This document shows, one piece after another, positions 25,705 through 33,922 of a stretch of 39,903 nucleotides of DNA (position 1 is the stretch's first letter; every line of letters begins with the position of its first letter). Made by a program: the position numbers and the translations under genes. The notes beneath the pieces were generated by a model that did no database searches, was not told the DNA's origin, and saw only the letters and a list, made by a program, of their open reading frames with translations. The stretch comes from Mucilaginibacter sp. (GTDB taxonomy: Bacteria > Bacteroidota > Bacteroidia > Sphingobacteriales > Sphingobacteriaceae), in contig JAQBNZ010000179.1 in NCBI GenBank assembly GCA_028288285.1, positions 1 to 39,903 of the forward strand, written 5' to 3'.

Positions 25705-26823
25705 TTATGCAATTAGTAATTTCTCTAAGTTATTTATATACCGCTCCTCGTTAAAGTACTTCAAACACTTAGTTTGTAAATAATTTCTTTTTTGAGAGGT
25801 TAAGGGAACGCTTAAATGATCTGCTATTGATACTTGTAGTTCATCCAAATCATCTGCATTAATTGCTGTACCTAACTCCCCATTTCGTATAGCATCTAAA
25901 CTGCCGTCGGCATTGCCGCAAATTACTGGTAAACCACATGCTAATGCTTCAATAAATACAATTCCAAACCCTTCCTTTTTACTTGGTAAAACAAAAATAT
26001 CAGCCAGTAAAAAATGATCAGCCAATTCATTATCCGCTATAAAATTGGTTAATATAACATGGTTGGTTAAATTCATATCGGCAATAAGCTGTTTTATCCT
26101 AAGCCCTTCTTGTTTATCATACTGGCCAGATAGAATATGTTTTATATCAGGAAACTTATCCTTGAGTTTACTAACAGCGCGTAAAACCATATCATGGCCT
26201 TTATATTTTTCTGTTGATGCCAGGCGCGTTAATGTAAAAACAACCGGTTGTTTAATATTTATTGAGTACCTGTTCAACAGATATTGAGGTTTTGAAAAAT
26301 CTGAAGGTAATTTTATAAAAGGATCAACAGTATTATTTAGCACATGGCATTTTACAGGTGGTGTTTTGTGCCATTTATACATTTGCTGTTTGGTGAAATT
26401 ACTTACACATATAATTTTATCAGATTGCTTTATGATTAACTTTTTATGAAAACTTAACGGCCGCCACACTTCAATGCCATGTGCTATTAGCCAAATTTCA
26501 CATTTAGGATTAAACAATTTAGTAAGCAAGCCAACAACAGCTAAATTAATATGCGTTAAAATAACAACATCAGGTTTGTTTTTAAAAAATACGGTATGCA
26601 GAATAAATTTTATAAGATTTTTATTGTACCCAGCAAATTTATCCTGGGGTAAATATTCAGTCATTAAGTTGGCATTACTTTCATACAATGATGATAATTT
26701 AAATGTCCATCCTTTTTTTTCACTTAGGGTATTTAGCGCATGGGCCAGTGTACGCACCATTTTTTGTATTCCACCGGTTGTGTTAAATATTTGTAACGAT
26801 AACAAACTGATATTTTTAGGCAT
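25705..26823 (-). CDS. GT4 glycosyltransferase
   Basis: 372 residues, first of the glycosyltransferase genes after the antiterminator. LQIFNTTGGIQKMVRTLAHA has the Gly-Gly loop of GT4 enzymes, IAHGIEVWRPL and ICVSNFTKQQM follow, and the donor domain has TLTRLASTEKYKGHDMV and a clean EX7E motif in EGFGIVFIE followed by ALACGLPVICGNADG. It probably acts early, on the lipid-linked acceptor, but order in the operon does not prove order of action. ATG at 26823 follows a 207-base stretch without a gene, which could be the leader of the downstream glycosyltransferase genes. Confidence 0.94.
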   Translation of the reverse strand: MPKNISLLSLQIFNTTGGIQKMVRTLAHALNTLSEKKGWTFKLSSLYESNANLMTEYLPQDKFAGYNKNLIKFILHTVFFKNKPDVVILTHINLAVVGLLTKLFNPKCEIWLIAHGIEVWRPLSFHKKLIIKQSDKIICVSNFTKQQMYKWHKTPPVKCHVLNNTVDPFIKLPSDFSKPQYLLNRYSINIKQPVVFTLTRLASTEKYKGHDMVLRAVSKLKDKFPDIKHILSGQYDKQEGLRIKQLIADMNLTNHVILTNFIADNELADHFLLADIFVLPSKKEGFGIVFIEALACGLPVICGNADGSLDAIRNGELGTAINADDLDELQVSIADHLSVPLTSQKRNYLQTKCLKYFNEERYINNLEKLLIA

Positions 26824-27030
26824 TGATTAAAATTTGGTAAAGCGCAAAGGCCCCTAACCAATTTATTTTTCTGCTTTTTGGCCCTGTCATTGTCAAATCT
26901 TACACAGTGATCAATCTGTTTGGCAAAATTGGTTTGAAACCAACCCTGCTATTCTGCATATTGCAGCTTGTCTACAGCTTCGCCCCGTAAGTCACAATGT
27001 GTGTTGTAACTTATTAATTATAAAGTATTG
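26824..27030 (-). other. gene-free stretch upstream of the glycosyltransferase genes
   Basis: This is the longest gap inside the minus-strand run. It lies between the hairpin after the NusG-like gene and the first glycosyltransferase. No clear TAnnTTTG promoter is visible on the minus strand. It contains a short palindrome, TGGTTTGAAACCA, near 26929-26941. One minus-strand frame is open for about 45 codons toward the GT4 gene but lacks a start and is out of frame with it. It may be a transcript leader or a remnant. Confidence 0.4.
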
Positions 27031-27070
27031 TATTAGGTTATACGCTGTGTAAACGGCGTATAACCTAATA
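27031..27070 (-). terminator. perfect 15-bp hairpin at the end of the NusG-like gene
   Basis: TATTAGGTTATACGC (27031-27045) and its exact reverse complement (27056-27070) enclose a 10-base loop. The stem takes in the last Tyr codon and the stop codon of the NusG-like gene. It is not a textbook terminator on the minus strand, because only a weak T-containing stretch (CAATACTTTATAATT) follows. It could be an attenuator, a processing or stability element, or a factor-dependent stop acting between the export genes and the glycosyltransferase genes. Confidence 0.5.
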
Positions 27071-27580
27071 TCTATTTATTAATGATGCTGCAACACTTAA
27101 AACAATTGAGCATCCAAGGTTCTCTAAACGTATTAATAGTTGTTTTTGAGAACGATAAGTTATTATTTCTCCGGTCAATCCTTTTAAAGGGCCACCTTTA
27201 ATTTTAATTTTTTCTCCGGGTTGTAAGTTTTCTTCTGTTACTTCAAGTTCTAATGAACTTGCCATTAATAATTTAAGATCATCTATCTGCCTGTTGGGCA
27301 TTGCCGTAATACGGCCCGAAAAATATATAAAGCGGGATACACCCCTGGTCATTAATACATCGGCCTGGGCGTGTTCTGCTATCTTGACAAATAAATAAGA
27401 TTTAAGAAGAGGTTCTTCTACCCATTTTTTTCTATCGCTCCATTGTTTTAAACTACGCTGTAGAGGTAAATAGACTTCGACCCCCTTATTTGCTAAGGCA
27501 GTATAAGCTGCTTTTTCGGCACGGGGGTGTGTATAAACCGGGTACCATTTTAGTATACCTGTATTTATGTTAAAAGCCAT
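27065..27580 (-). CDS. UpxY-like NusG-family transcription antiterminator
   Basis: 171 residues. The NGN domain spans about 11-110 (KWYPVYTHPRAEK, VEVYLPLQRSLKQWSDRKKW, PLLKSYLFVKI), and the C-terminal KOW domain about 120-150 (LQPGEKIKIKGGPLKGLTGE). This is the form of specialised NusG paralogues such as Bacteroides UpxY, which ride on RNA polymerase and let it read through long capsule operons. Here it probably acts on the minus-strand run of which it is part. It is third in order, after the wza- and wzc-like genes, whereas UpxY genes usually stand first. It begins 3 bases after the wzc-like stop and ends in a 15-bp hairpin. Confidence 0.94.
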   Translation of the reverse strand: MAFNINTGILKWYPVYTHPRAEKAAYTALANKGVEVYLPLQRSLKQWSDRKKWVEEPLLKSYLFVKIAEHAQADVLMTRGVSRFIYFSGRITAMPNRQIDDLKLLMASSLELEVTEENLQPGEKIKIKGGPLKGLTGEIITYRSQKQLLIRLENLGCSIVLSVAASLINRY

Positions 27581-27583
27581 ACT

Positions 27584-30007
27584 TTATTTAAACCAACGCT
27601 TTATATTCCACCATTTATTTTCTTTGTTATCTATATAATAATATCCCGATGCTTCATAGCTATTGTAATCAGAATAATAGTACTTACTGCTATAACTATC
27701 ATCAGAAAATTTAGTGGTGTAATACCTTGAGTGTAGTAAGTCTTCTATAAATGCGTTTAACACAATAACGGTATTATTAAGACGATACTCCTGTGTAATA
27801 CGTTGTGGAACGGTTGCTGAATAAAATTTTGATTTGCCCGAACGAATAACAAATATGTTTATATCGCTCATCCTTATCAAAGGCATAGCGTCTGAAACCA
27901 GCCCTATAGGTGCGGTATCTATCATTATTATATCATAAATAGCCGTTAATTCTTTAATTAGCGTCTTCATTCTATCGTTATGCAATAGCTCTGAAGGGTT
28001 GGGAGGAATTGGCCCGGAAACAATAAAATCAAGATCCTTTTGACTGGAATGCTGAATAATATCCTCAGAATTGGCCTGATATGAAAGGTAACTGCTTAAT
28101 CCCACATCATTAGATACTTTAAATGTTTTATGGATCTTTGACCTGCGCAGATCAGCACCAATCAGGATAACTTTTTTATCAATTAAAGACAGAGTGCTTG
28201 ATAAGTTAACCGCAACAAATGATTTACCCTCGCCTGCAACTTCAGATGTTATGCAAATTACCTTGCTTTGTTTATCACCGGCAAGAAAGTTTAAATTTGT
28301 ACGTACGGACCTTACCGATTCGGCAAAAATTGATTTAGGCTTGCTTACAGCCAAAATTTGTGAACTATTTTCATCAATATGTTCAGGGAACTTTCTTATT
28401 ACACCAATAATTGGGATGGTGGTAAGACTTTCAATGGTTTCTTTATCATAAATATAGGGGCTTAGCACCCTTATCAGAATTATTAACCCAATGCCCGTAA
28501 TAAGGCCAATTATAATAGCAGATCGGTGTACATCATGTTCATTAGGGGCTAACGGCGAATAATTTATCTGGGCAGGCTCAATAATTGTTGCCCCCGGTAA
28601 AATTCCCGAGCGGCTAATTTGTGCTTCCAGTTTTTTCTCCGATAAAAAGGAATAAACCTTCTCATTAATTTCAAAATCGCGCCTTAAGCTTACAATATCA
28701 CGCTCATGCACCGGTAAAAGTGATATTTGCTGGTTAACTTGTGCCAGCTGTTTGTTAATATAATCTAAGTTTCTTTTAATGTTTGAATAAGTGGTAGTAA
28801 GACTGGTTAAAGCAGTATTTTTAATTTGTAAAATAGACCTGTTAATATCCTGTATAGGTTGTGAGTTGTTATTATAGGTTTTTAACAACTCATTACGCTG
28901 GGTTAATAAGACATCAAGATTGGTAATTAATCTATTTAATGATGGGTCAATTTGCCCGTTGCCTGCATCAAAATTTAAATTGACATTGTTTTTTTCCTTA
29001 GCTATTTGCTGTTTAAGATCATTAATAGCTAATAACTGTAAATTTAGAATGGATTGTTGGGACTCAAGATCTCTTGCTTTGCTCATAGCAGCATCGGCCG
29101 AGGCGCTAACCTCCATTAAGCGGTTCTTTTGCTTGAAGTTTTGAATGGATTTTTCTGACCCCTGAACCTGTGATGACAAATACTTTAATTGATCATCAAT
29201 AAAGTTGATCATTTGAGTAGCTGATTGTGTTTTTCTGTTGCGGTCATAAATCAAGTATTCTTTCATTATACAGTTAAGTGCATCAGCCGCAAACTGAGGG
29301 TTTGCATCAGTTATCTGTAATGATAAAATATTTGAATTTTTAACGGTTTCTCCCGTGCGCAACTCTCTGCGGATGCGGCCCACAAAATCTTCGGGGGTGT
29401 TAAATTTAAATAGCAATACCGCGTTTTTGTTTATTGCTACTGAATTTCTTATTGTAAATGAAGTTGCGCCAATACTAACAAGGTCATTATAAAGATAAGA
29501 TCTGATGATCTCTTTATAACCAATTTTATATGCCAGGTTAAAGTGGCGGTTGTTTATGGGTTTAAAAGTGATAAGGCCGCGATAATAGTTTAAACTATCA
29601 AACTGCACCAGTTGAATGTTAAGCGGCTTAGCCGGATAAATTTCACTGGTGCGTACCCTGCCCTCAATATAAAAGCTAACAGGATAATCAAGGTCTTTAA
29701 TGGCATTTAATATTACGCTATGACTTTGAATTACTGATGTTTCACTTTGTATTCTTGAAGCACCTCTGTCTGAACTTGGAATTATGCTGGAGAGATCTGC
29801 AATTTCAGATTTTTTATCCTCCAGTTTCATTGTGCCTGATGTAGCATAGATTTTAGGCGTATACCATAAGTATACGTTTGAAAATATTATACAAACAACA
29901 AGTGAACCTACTATCAAATACCAACGGCTGACTAATATTTTACTAAGTTTAAAATAGTCAATTTCCTGGTTAGATAATTTATTCTGAATGTTTTTTGTTT
30001 CTTCCAT
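27584..30007 (-). CDS. Wzc-like polysaccharide copolymerase and BY-kinase
   Basis: 807 residues, inner membrane. A first helix at about 30-49 is followed by the Wzz/periplasmic domain with long coiled-coil-like helices (about 250-450) and the GNVR-type region (LPVHERDIVSLRRDFEINEK). A second helix lies near 496-514. The cytoplasmic kinase follows, with Walker A SEVAGEGKS at 588-596, Walker A' VILIGADLRR near 613-622 and Walker B DIIMIDTAP at 692-700. The tail at 762-791 is packed with tyrosines, the autophosphorylation cluster of bacterial tyrosine kinases. It controls chain length and export together with the Wza-like protein. It starts in a TAATG overlap with the wza-like gene. Walker A' has Gly where proteobacterial Wzc has the first Asp, a change common in Bacteroidota relatives. 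Confidence 0.96.
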   Translation of the reverse strand: MEETKNIQNKLSNQEIDYFKLSKILVSRWYLIVGSLVVCIIFSNVYLWYTPKIYATSGTMKLEDKKSEIADLSSIIPSSDRGASRIQSETSVIQSHSVILNAIKDLDYPVSFYIEGRVRTSEIYPAKPLNIQLVQFDSLNYYRGLITFKPINNRHFNLAYKIGYKEIIRSYLYNDLVSIGATSFTIRNSVAINKNAVLLFKFNTPEDFVGRIRRELRTGETVKNSNILSLQITDANPQFAADALNCIMKEYLIYDRNRKTQSATQMINFIDDQLKYLSSQVQGSEKSIQNFKQKNRLMEVSASADAAMSKARDLESQQSILNLQLLAINDLKQQIAKEKNNVNLNFDAGNGQIDPSLNRLITNLDVLLTQRNELLKTYNNNSQPIQDINRSILQIKNTALTSLTTTYSNIKRNLDYINKQLAQVNQQISLLPVHERDIVSLRRDFEINEKVYSFLSEKKLEAQISRSGILPGATIIEPAQINYSPLAPNEHDVHRSAIIIGLITGIGLIILIRVLSPYIYDKETIESLTTIPIIGVIRKFPEHIDENSSQILAVSKPKSIFAESVRSVRTNLNFLAGDKQSKVICITSEVAGEGKSFVAVNLSSTLSLIDKKVILIGADLRRSKIHKTFKVSNDVGLSSYLSYQANSEDIIQHSSQKDLDFIVSGPIPPNPSELLHNDRMKTLIKELTAIYDIIMIDTAPIGLVSDAMPLIRMSDINIFVIRSGKSKFYSATVPQRITQEYRLNNTVIVLNAFIEDLLHSRYYTTKFSDDSYSSKYYYSDYNSYEASGYYYIDNKENKWWNIKRWFK

Positions 30008-30780
30008 TACAACCGTGAAAGAGTAAAGATCAGTAATGCAGTATTAAGCAATAACAAAGCAGGTTGAACCAGGGTGGTTATATTTTGTAAATTATCATTA
30101 CGTATTGCACGTTTATTTTGTGCTATATATATAATATCCCCGTTTTGTAATACAGCACTTCGGTCTGATATTGAACTTAACTTGCTCAGATCAATCTCTG
30201 TAACTGTTTTATTCTGCTCTCCGCGTATAATTTTAATATTTTTTTCATTGGCATTATGTGTTAGGCCGCCCGCCTCGCCAATAAGCTCAACTAAAGTATT
30301 ATTGTCTTTTTGTAATGTAAACCGTCCGGGTGATTTTACTTCGCCAAATATGGTAACCTTTAAATTTATAACCCTTACTTCAAAAATAGGGTCCTTTAGC
30401 AGGTTTTTACGATACAGATCTTCAATTAGTTTTGTTGTTTGCGTTCTTGTTAAGCCGGCAACCGGCACATGGCCTATTGCCGGTAAAGCCACAGTGCCAT
30501 CTTCTTCAACCTGAAAAGTTTGCCCCAGCCCGGCGTTGCCCTGGCCTGTATTATTTACTGCCGGCAGTTCATCAACTATATATTTTATGTTTTGAAGATT
30601 GCGTATTTGTAACACATCCAAAGGCCTTATACGGTAGCTGTTTAGTGCCGGTAACCCTTTTTGTGTTGAGGTATCACGTGCGGGGGTATTATTTGCAAAT
30701 AGAAGCTGATTTTGCTTATAAGAGCAGGAGTAAATTAGGAGAATAATACTTACAGTACAAACGAAAGGTAAGGCGCGCAT
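30007..30780 (-). CDS. Wza-like polysaccharide export lipoprotein
   Basis: 257 residues. The signal peptide ends in a lipobox, LIYSC, with Cys19 as the lipidation site, so the mature protein is anchored in the outer membrane. The poly_export domain starts near YRIRPLDVLQIRNL. An SLBB-type domain follows (VTIFGEVKSPGRFTLQKDNN, LIGEAGGLTHNANEKN). The C-terminal 23 residues form a hydrophobic helix (PALLLLNTALLIFTLSRL), in place of the amphipathic helix of E. coli Wza. It would form the outer-membrane channel for the polymer. It is the first gene of the minus-strand run, and the wzc-like gene begins in its stop codon. Confidence 0.95.
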   Translation of the reverse strand: MRALPFVCTVSIILLIYSCSYKQNQLLFANNTPARDTSTQKGLPALNSYRIRPLDVLQIRNLQNIKYIVDELPAVNNTGQGNAGLGQTFQVEEDGTVALPAIGHVPVAGLTRTQTTKLIEDLYRKNLLKDPIFEVRVINLKVTIFGEVKSPGRFTLQKDNNTLVELIGEAGGLTHNANEKNIKIIRGEQNKTVTEIDLSKLSSISDRSAVLQNGDIIYIAQNKRAIRNDNLQNITTLVQPALLLLNTALLIFTLSRL

Positions 30781-30826
30781 ATATATAATTGCTGCTTAAT
30801 ATTTTACTTTATTATGCAGCGATTTT

Positions 30827-30834
30827 CAAACTTA
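30827..30834 (-). promoter_or_regulatory. candidate -7 promoter element of the wza-like operon
   Basis: On the minus strand TAAGTTTG matches the Bacteroidota -7 consensus TAnnTTTG, about 47 bases before the wza-like start. The -33 TTTG is poor; only a CTG lies at a suitable distance. The intergenic space (30781-30902) is shared with the divergent GT2 gene. Confidence 0.4.
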
Positions 30835-30902
30835 CATATTTTTCGGTTACTTTACAGTTAATTTATAATTAATCCTCGGTTAATAACAATATTATTGAAA
30901 AA

Positions 30903-31649
30903 GTGCCCAATTTAAAAATATCTGTAATTACCGTGACCTATAATGCTGAAGCAACTATAGGTGCCTGTATATGTTCGGTAATAAGCCAGATTTATAATAA
31001 TATTGAATATATAATTATTGACGGAGCATCAACTGATAGTACCCTTGCCGTTATAAAAGAATATGAAAACCATATAAATAAAATAATATCTGAACCTGAT
31101 AAAGGGATTTACGATGCAATAAATAAAGGTATTGGTTTAGCCACCGGCGATATTATTGGTGTACTTAATGCCGATGACTTTTTCTCCGGCCCTACTGTAC
31201 TGCATTCAATTGCTGCTGCATTTAACTCTGTTGAAGCTGATATACTGTATGGAGATTTAAATTACATTGATAAGAAAGGTAATATAGTGCGTAAATGGCG
31301 GTCAGGAGAATATAAACACGGCAAATTCAACCACGGCTGGATGCCACCGCATCCTACTTTTTATTGCAAAAAAGAGTTGTTTGAAAAATTTGGTAATTAC
31401 AGCCTTTGTTTTGGTACTGCTGCCGATTATGAATTAATGTTAAGATTTATACACTTAAAACAAGCCCCGGTTTATTATATTAAACAGGTATTAGTGAAAA
31501 TGACAGTAGGAGGGGTTAGCAATAGCAGCTACAAAAACCGTATTAAAGCACTATATTATGACTTAAAGGCAATGTATATTAATGAAATTAATTTCCCGCT
31601 TATTGCATTGATATTTAAACCCTTAAGAAAGTTAGAGCAATTTCTTTGA
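30903..31649 (+). CDS. GT2 glycosyltransferase (divergent from wza)
   Basis: 248 residues, starting with GTG at 30903, which places KISVITVTYNAE at the expected N-terminus. DGASTDST at 40-47 and the metal site NADD at 89-92 identify the WcaA-like GT2 group with short length; the LYGDLNYIDKKGNIVRKW and WMPPHPTFYCKKELFEKFG stretches are typical. It probably adds the second or a later sugar on the lipid carrier. It is the only glycosyltransferase of the locus on the plus strand and precedes the WecA-like gene, which has its own promoter. Confidence 0.93.
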   Translation: MPNLKISVITVTYNAEATIGACICSVISQIYNNIEYIIIDGASTDSTLAVIKEYENHINKIISEPDKGIYDAINKGIGLATGDIIGVLNADDFFSGPTVLHSIAAAFNSVEADILYGDLNYIDKKGNIVRKWRSGEYKHGKFNHGWMPPHPTFYCKKELFEKFGNYSLCFGTAADYELMLRFIHLKQAPVYYIKQVLVKMTVGGVSNSSYKNRIKALYYDLKAMYINEINFPLIALIFKPLRKLEQFL

Positions 31650-31673
31650 TTAACTGAAAATTAATTACTTTTG
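31645..31673 (+). promoter_or_regulatory. promoter of the WecA-like gene
   Basis: TTTG at 31645-31648, a 17-base spacer, and TACTTTTG at 31666-31673 match the Bacteroidota TTTG / TAnnTTTG consensus in sequence and spacing. The -33 part lies inside the last codons of the GT2 gene. The leader to the ATG at 31756 would be about 75 bases. Confidence 0.55.
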
Positions 31674-31755
31674 TGTAAAGCAACTTGTAATTACCCAATA
31701 TTATAAATATGCAAGAATGTTATTATAAAGATACAAGAGTATATTACTTAGACAG

Positions 31756-32859
31756 ATGCAAGAACATTCCGATACTTATTATTTTATATATTATGTCTTT
31801 ATAGTAGTGTTTTCAGGCCTGATTACATTACTTTCTATTCCCTCTATTTTATACGTTGCACATACCAGGCATTTATATGATGATATTGGCCATTTTCGTA
31901 AACAACATGATCATGGTATACCCCGTTTGGGCGGTGTGGCAATCTTTATAAGCTTTATTATAACTATGCTGTTATTTAGCATGATAGATAAAAGCTTGCC
32001 CATAAGTTATTTGCTTACAGCAACTATTATTTTGTTTATAGTGGGCATAAAAGATGATTTATCGGGCGTTAATTCAAGCACTAAATTTTTTATACAGTTT
32101 ATTGTAGCCACAATGTTAGTTGCACTGGGCGGAATACGCCTTAGCAGCATGTATGGGATTTTTGATATTTATGATCTGCCATATATTTTAAGTGCTGTTT
32201 TGTCAATATTATTTATCGTGTTAATTGTAAATTCATTTAATTTGATTGATGGCATAGATGGGTTAGCCGGTACTACCTGTATTGTAGTTAACGGCACATT
32301 TGCAGCCTTATTTATATATATAAAACACTATGAGCTTGCTGCTATTTCATTGGGGATGGTGGGATCTGTTGCGGGGTTTTTACGATATAATTTAACTCCC
32401 GCAAAAATATTTATGGGCGATGCCGGCTCATTGCTTATTGGCCTGATATCTGCAGTTATGGCTATTAAGTTTATTGAGATAAATAAAATTACCACGCTTA
32501 ACTCTTCTAATATACTTTCTGCCCCGGCTATAGCACTTGCTGTATTAATAGGGCCTATATTTGATACGTTAAGAGTTTTTGCATTACGTATTTTAAAGGG
32601 AGTATCTCCCTTTACTGCAGATCGAAATCATATACACCATCGGATGTTAAGATTAGGTTATACCCATATACACGCAACCCTTATATTAGCCGGCATTAAT
32701 ATCTTTTCAATTGCGATGGCTTTAATATTTAGGCATTTAGGCAACTTTTTTCTTATTATTGCTATTCTGGCAAACTCCATGTTATTTAACTGGTTTATAA
32801 CAGTTTGCATCCGTACTAAAGAAAGAGAATCTTTCGCCATGCGTAACTTGTTTGCTTAG
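31756..32859 (+). CDS. WecA/MraY-family undecaprenyl-phosphate sugar-1-phosphate transferase
   Basis: 367 residues with about ten or eleven membrane helices. Family motifs are all present: PRLGG at 56-60, the DD pair at 100-101 in GIKDDLSG, NLIDGIDGL at 162-170, FMGDAGS at 219-225 and HIHHRML at 292-298. The enzyme moves a HexNAc-1-phosphate from its UDP sugar to undecaprenyl phosphate, the first step of exopolysaccharide or O-antigen assembly. The HIHH loop and the absence of muramyl-pentapeptide features favour WecA type over MraY, but the sugar is not certain. It has its own promoter and lies divergent to the export and glycosyltransferase run. Confidence 0.95.
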   Translation: MQEHSDTYYFIYYVFIVVFSGLITLLSIPSILYVAHTRHLYDDIGHFRKQHDHGIPRLGGVAIFISFIITMLLFSMIDKSLPISYLLTATIILFIVGIKDDLSGVNSSTKFFIQFIVATMLVALGGIRLSSMYGIFDIYDLPYILSAVLSILFIVLIVNSFNLIDGIDGLAGTTCIVVNGTFAALFIYIKHYELAAISLGMVGSVAGFLRYNLTPAKIFMGDAGSLLIGLISAVMAIKFIEINKITTLNSSNILSAPAIALAVLIGPIFDTLRVFALRILKGVSPFTADRNHIHHRMLRLGYTHIHATLILAGINIFSIAMALIFRHLGNFFLIIAILANSMLFNWFITVCIRTKERESFAMRNLFA

Positions 32860-32895
32860 CATAAGCAGTACGGTTATACTCCGTATTAATTTATT

Positions 32896-32903
32896 TAGTT
32901 TTG
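32896..32903 (+). promoter_or_regulatory. candidate -7 promoter element of gap
   Basis: TAGTTTTG matches TAnnTTTG and lies 20 bases before the gap ATG at 32924. No good -33 TTTG is at the expected distance, so the leader would be short and the call is moderate. Confidence 0.4.
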
Positions 32904-32923
32904 CACCTTTAATTTTTAATGTA

Positions 32924-33922
32924 ATGAGAATTGCAATTAATGGCTTTGGCCGTATTGGGCGCATTTTTTTAAGAACAATACTTACAAAACAAAACATACA
33001 GGTAATAGCTATAAATGATTTGGCAGATACAAAAACACTGGCACATCTTTTTAAATATGATTCGGTACATGGTGGTTTTAAAGGTACGGTTAGCAGTGGC
33101 GATAATTGCCTTATCATTAACCAACAAGAAATAGTTACCCTGCAGGAAGCAAACCCGCAAAATTTACCCTGGAAAGAATTGGATATTGACCTGGTGATTG
33201 AAGCAACAGGGAAGTTCATAACTGCAGAAGGGGCTGGAAAGCATTTAACAGCAGGAGCAAAACAGGTAATTATATCGGCTCCTCCAGGCGATAAAAATAT
33301 CCCAACGGTGGTACTTGCCGTAAATGATGATAAAGTTGATCTGCTATCGGCAATATTATCTAACGCATCATGTACAACTAACAACGTTGCGGCTATGGTT
33401 AAAATACTGGACGAGAATTGGGGCATAACCGACGGCTACATAACCACGGTACATTCCATGACAGGCGACCAAAACTTGCATGATGCACCGCATAAAGATC
33501 TGCGGAGGGCAAGGGCGGCATCAGCCTCCATTATACCAACTACAACGGGTGCTGCCAAAGCAATCACAGCAATATTCCCCCATCTTGAAGGTCGCTTAGG
33601 CGGTGCCGGTATCCGTGTGCCCGTATTAAATGGCTCACTTACAGATTTTACCTGCAGCTTAAAGAAAATGCCAACGGTTGCTGAAATTAACCATGCATTT
33701 AAACAAGCTGCCCAAGGCCCAATGAAAAATGTACTGGAATACACCGAAGACCCAATAGTATCAACAGATATATTAGATAACCCGCACAGCTGTATTTTTG
33801 ATGCACAGCTAACATCAATAGTTGGCGGCTTAGTAAAAGTGGTTGGCTGGTATGATAATGAAATGGGATACTCCAGCCGCCTGGCCGACCTGGTTGAAAA
33901 AATAAGCCTGCTTAAAAAATGA
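32924..33922 (+). CDS. gap: glyceraldehyde-3-phosphate dehydrogenase
   Basis: 332 residues. It oxidises glyceraldehyde 3-phosphate to 1,3-bisphosphoglycerate with NAD in glycolysis, and works in reverse in gluconeogenesis. The start is ATG at 32924 (MRIAINGFGRIGR), not the upstream ATG-like frame at 32852, which overlaps the previous gene and adds a non-conserved leader. The Rossmann GFGRIGR is at 7-13, catalytic Cys150 lies in ASCTTN and the partner His177 in TTVHSMTGDQ. RRARAASASIIPTTTGAAKA forms the phosphate site, and WYDNEMGYSSR the C-terminal signature. The acetyltransferase gene overlaps its stop as ATGA. Confidence 0.98.
   Translation: MRIAINGFGRIGRIFLRTILTKQNIQVIAINDLADTKTLAHLFKYDSVHGGFKGTVSSGDNCLIINQQEIVTLQEANPQNLPWKELDIDLVIEATGKFITAEGAGKHLTAGAKQVIISAPPGDKNIPTVVLAVNDDKVDLLSAILSNASCTTNNVAAMVKILDENWGITDGYITTVHSMTGDQNLHDAPHKDLRRARAASASIIPTTTGAAKAITAIFPHLEGRLGGAGIRVPVLNGSLTDFTCSLKKMPTVAEINHAFKQAAQGPMKNVLEYTEDPIVSTDILDNPHSCIFDAQLTSIVGGLVKVVGWYDNEMGYSSRLADLVEKISLLKK

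Noticed and set aside
32853..32867. TGCTTA-GCA-TAAGCA inverted repeat at the end of the WecA-like gene as a terminator
   Set aside because: Only six base pairs, no T-run, and it includes the stop codon.
32852..32923. Longer N-terminus for gap
   Set aside because: The extension overlaps the WecA-like gene, is not conserved in the family, and spans the candidate promoter.
32782..33426. 214-codon minus-strand frame opposite gap
   Set aside because: gap is fully conserved on the plus strand, including catalytic Cys and His; the reverse frame has biased, uninformative content.
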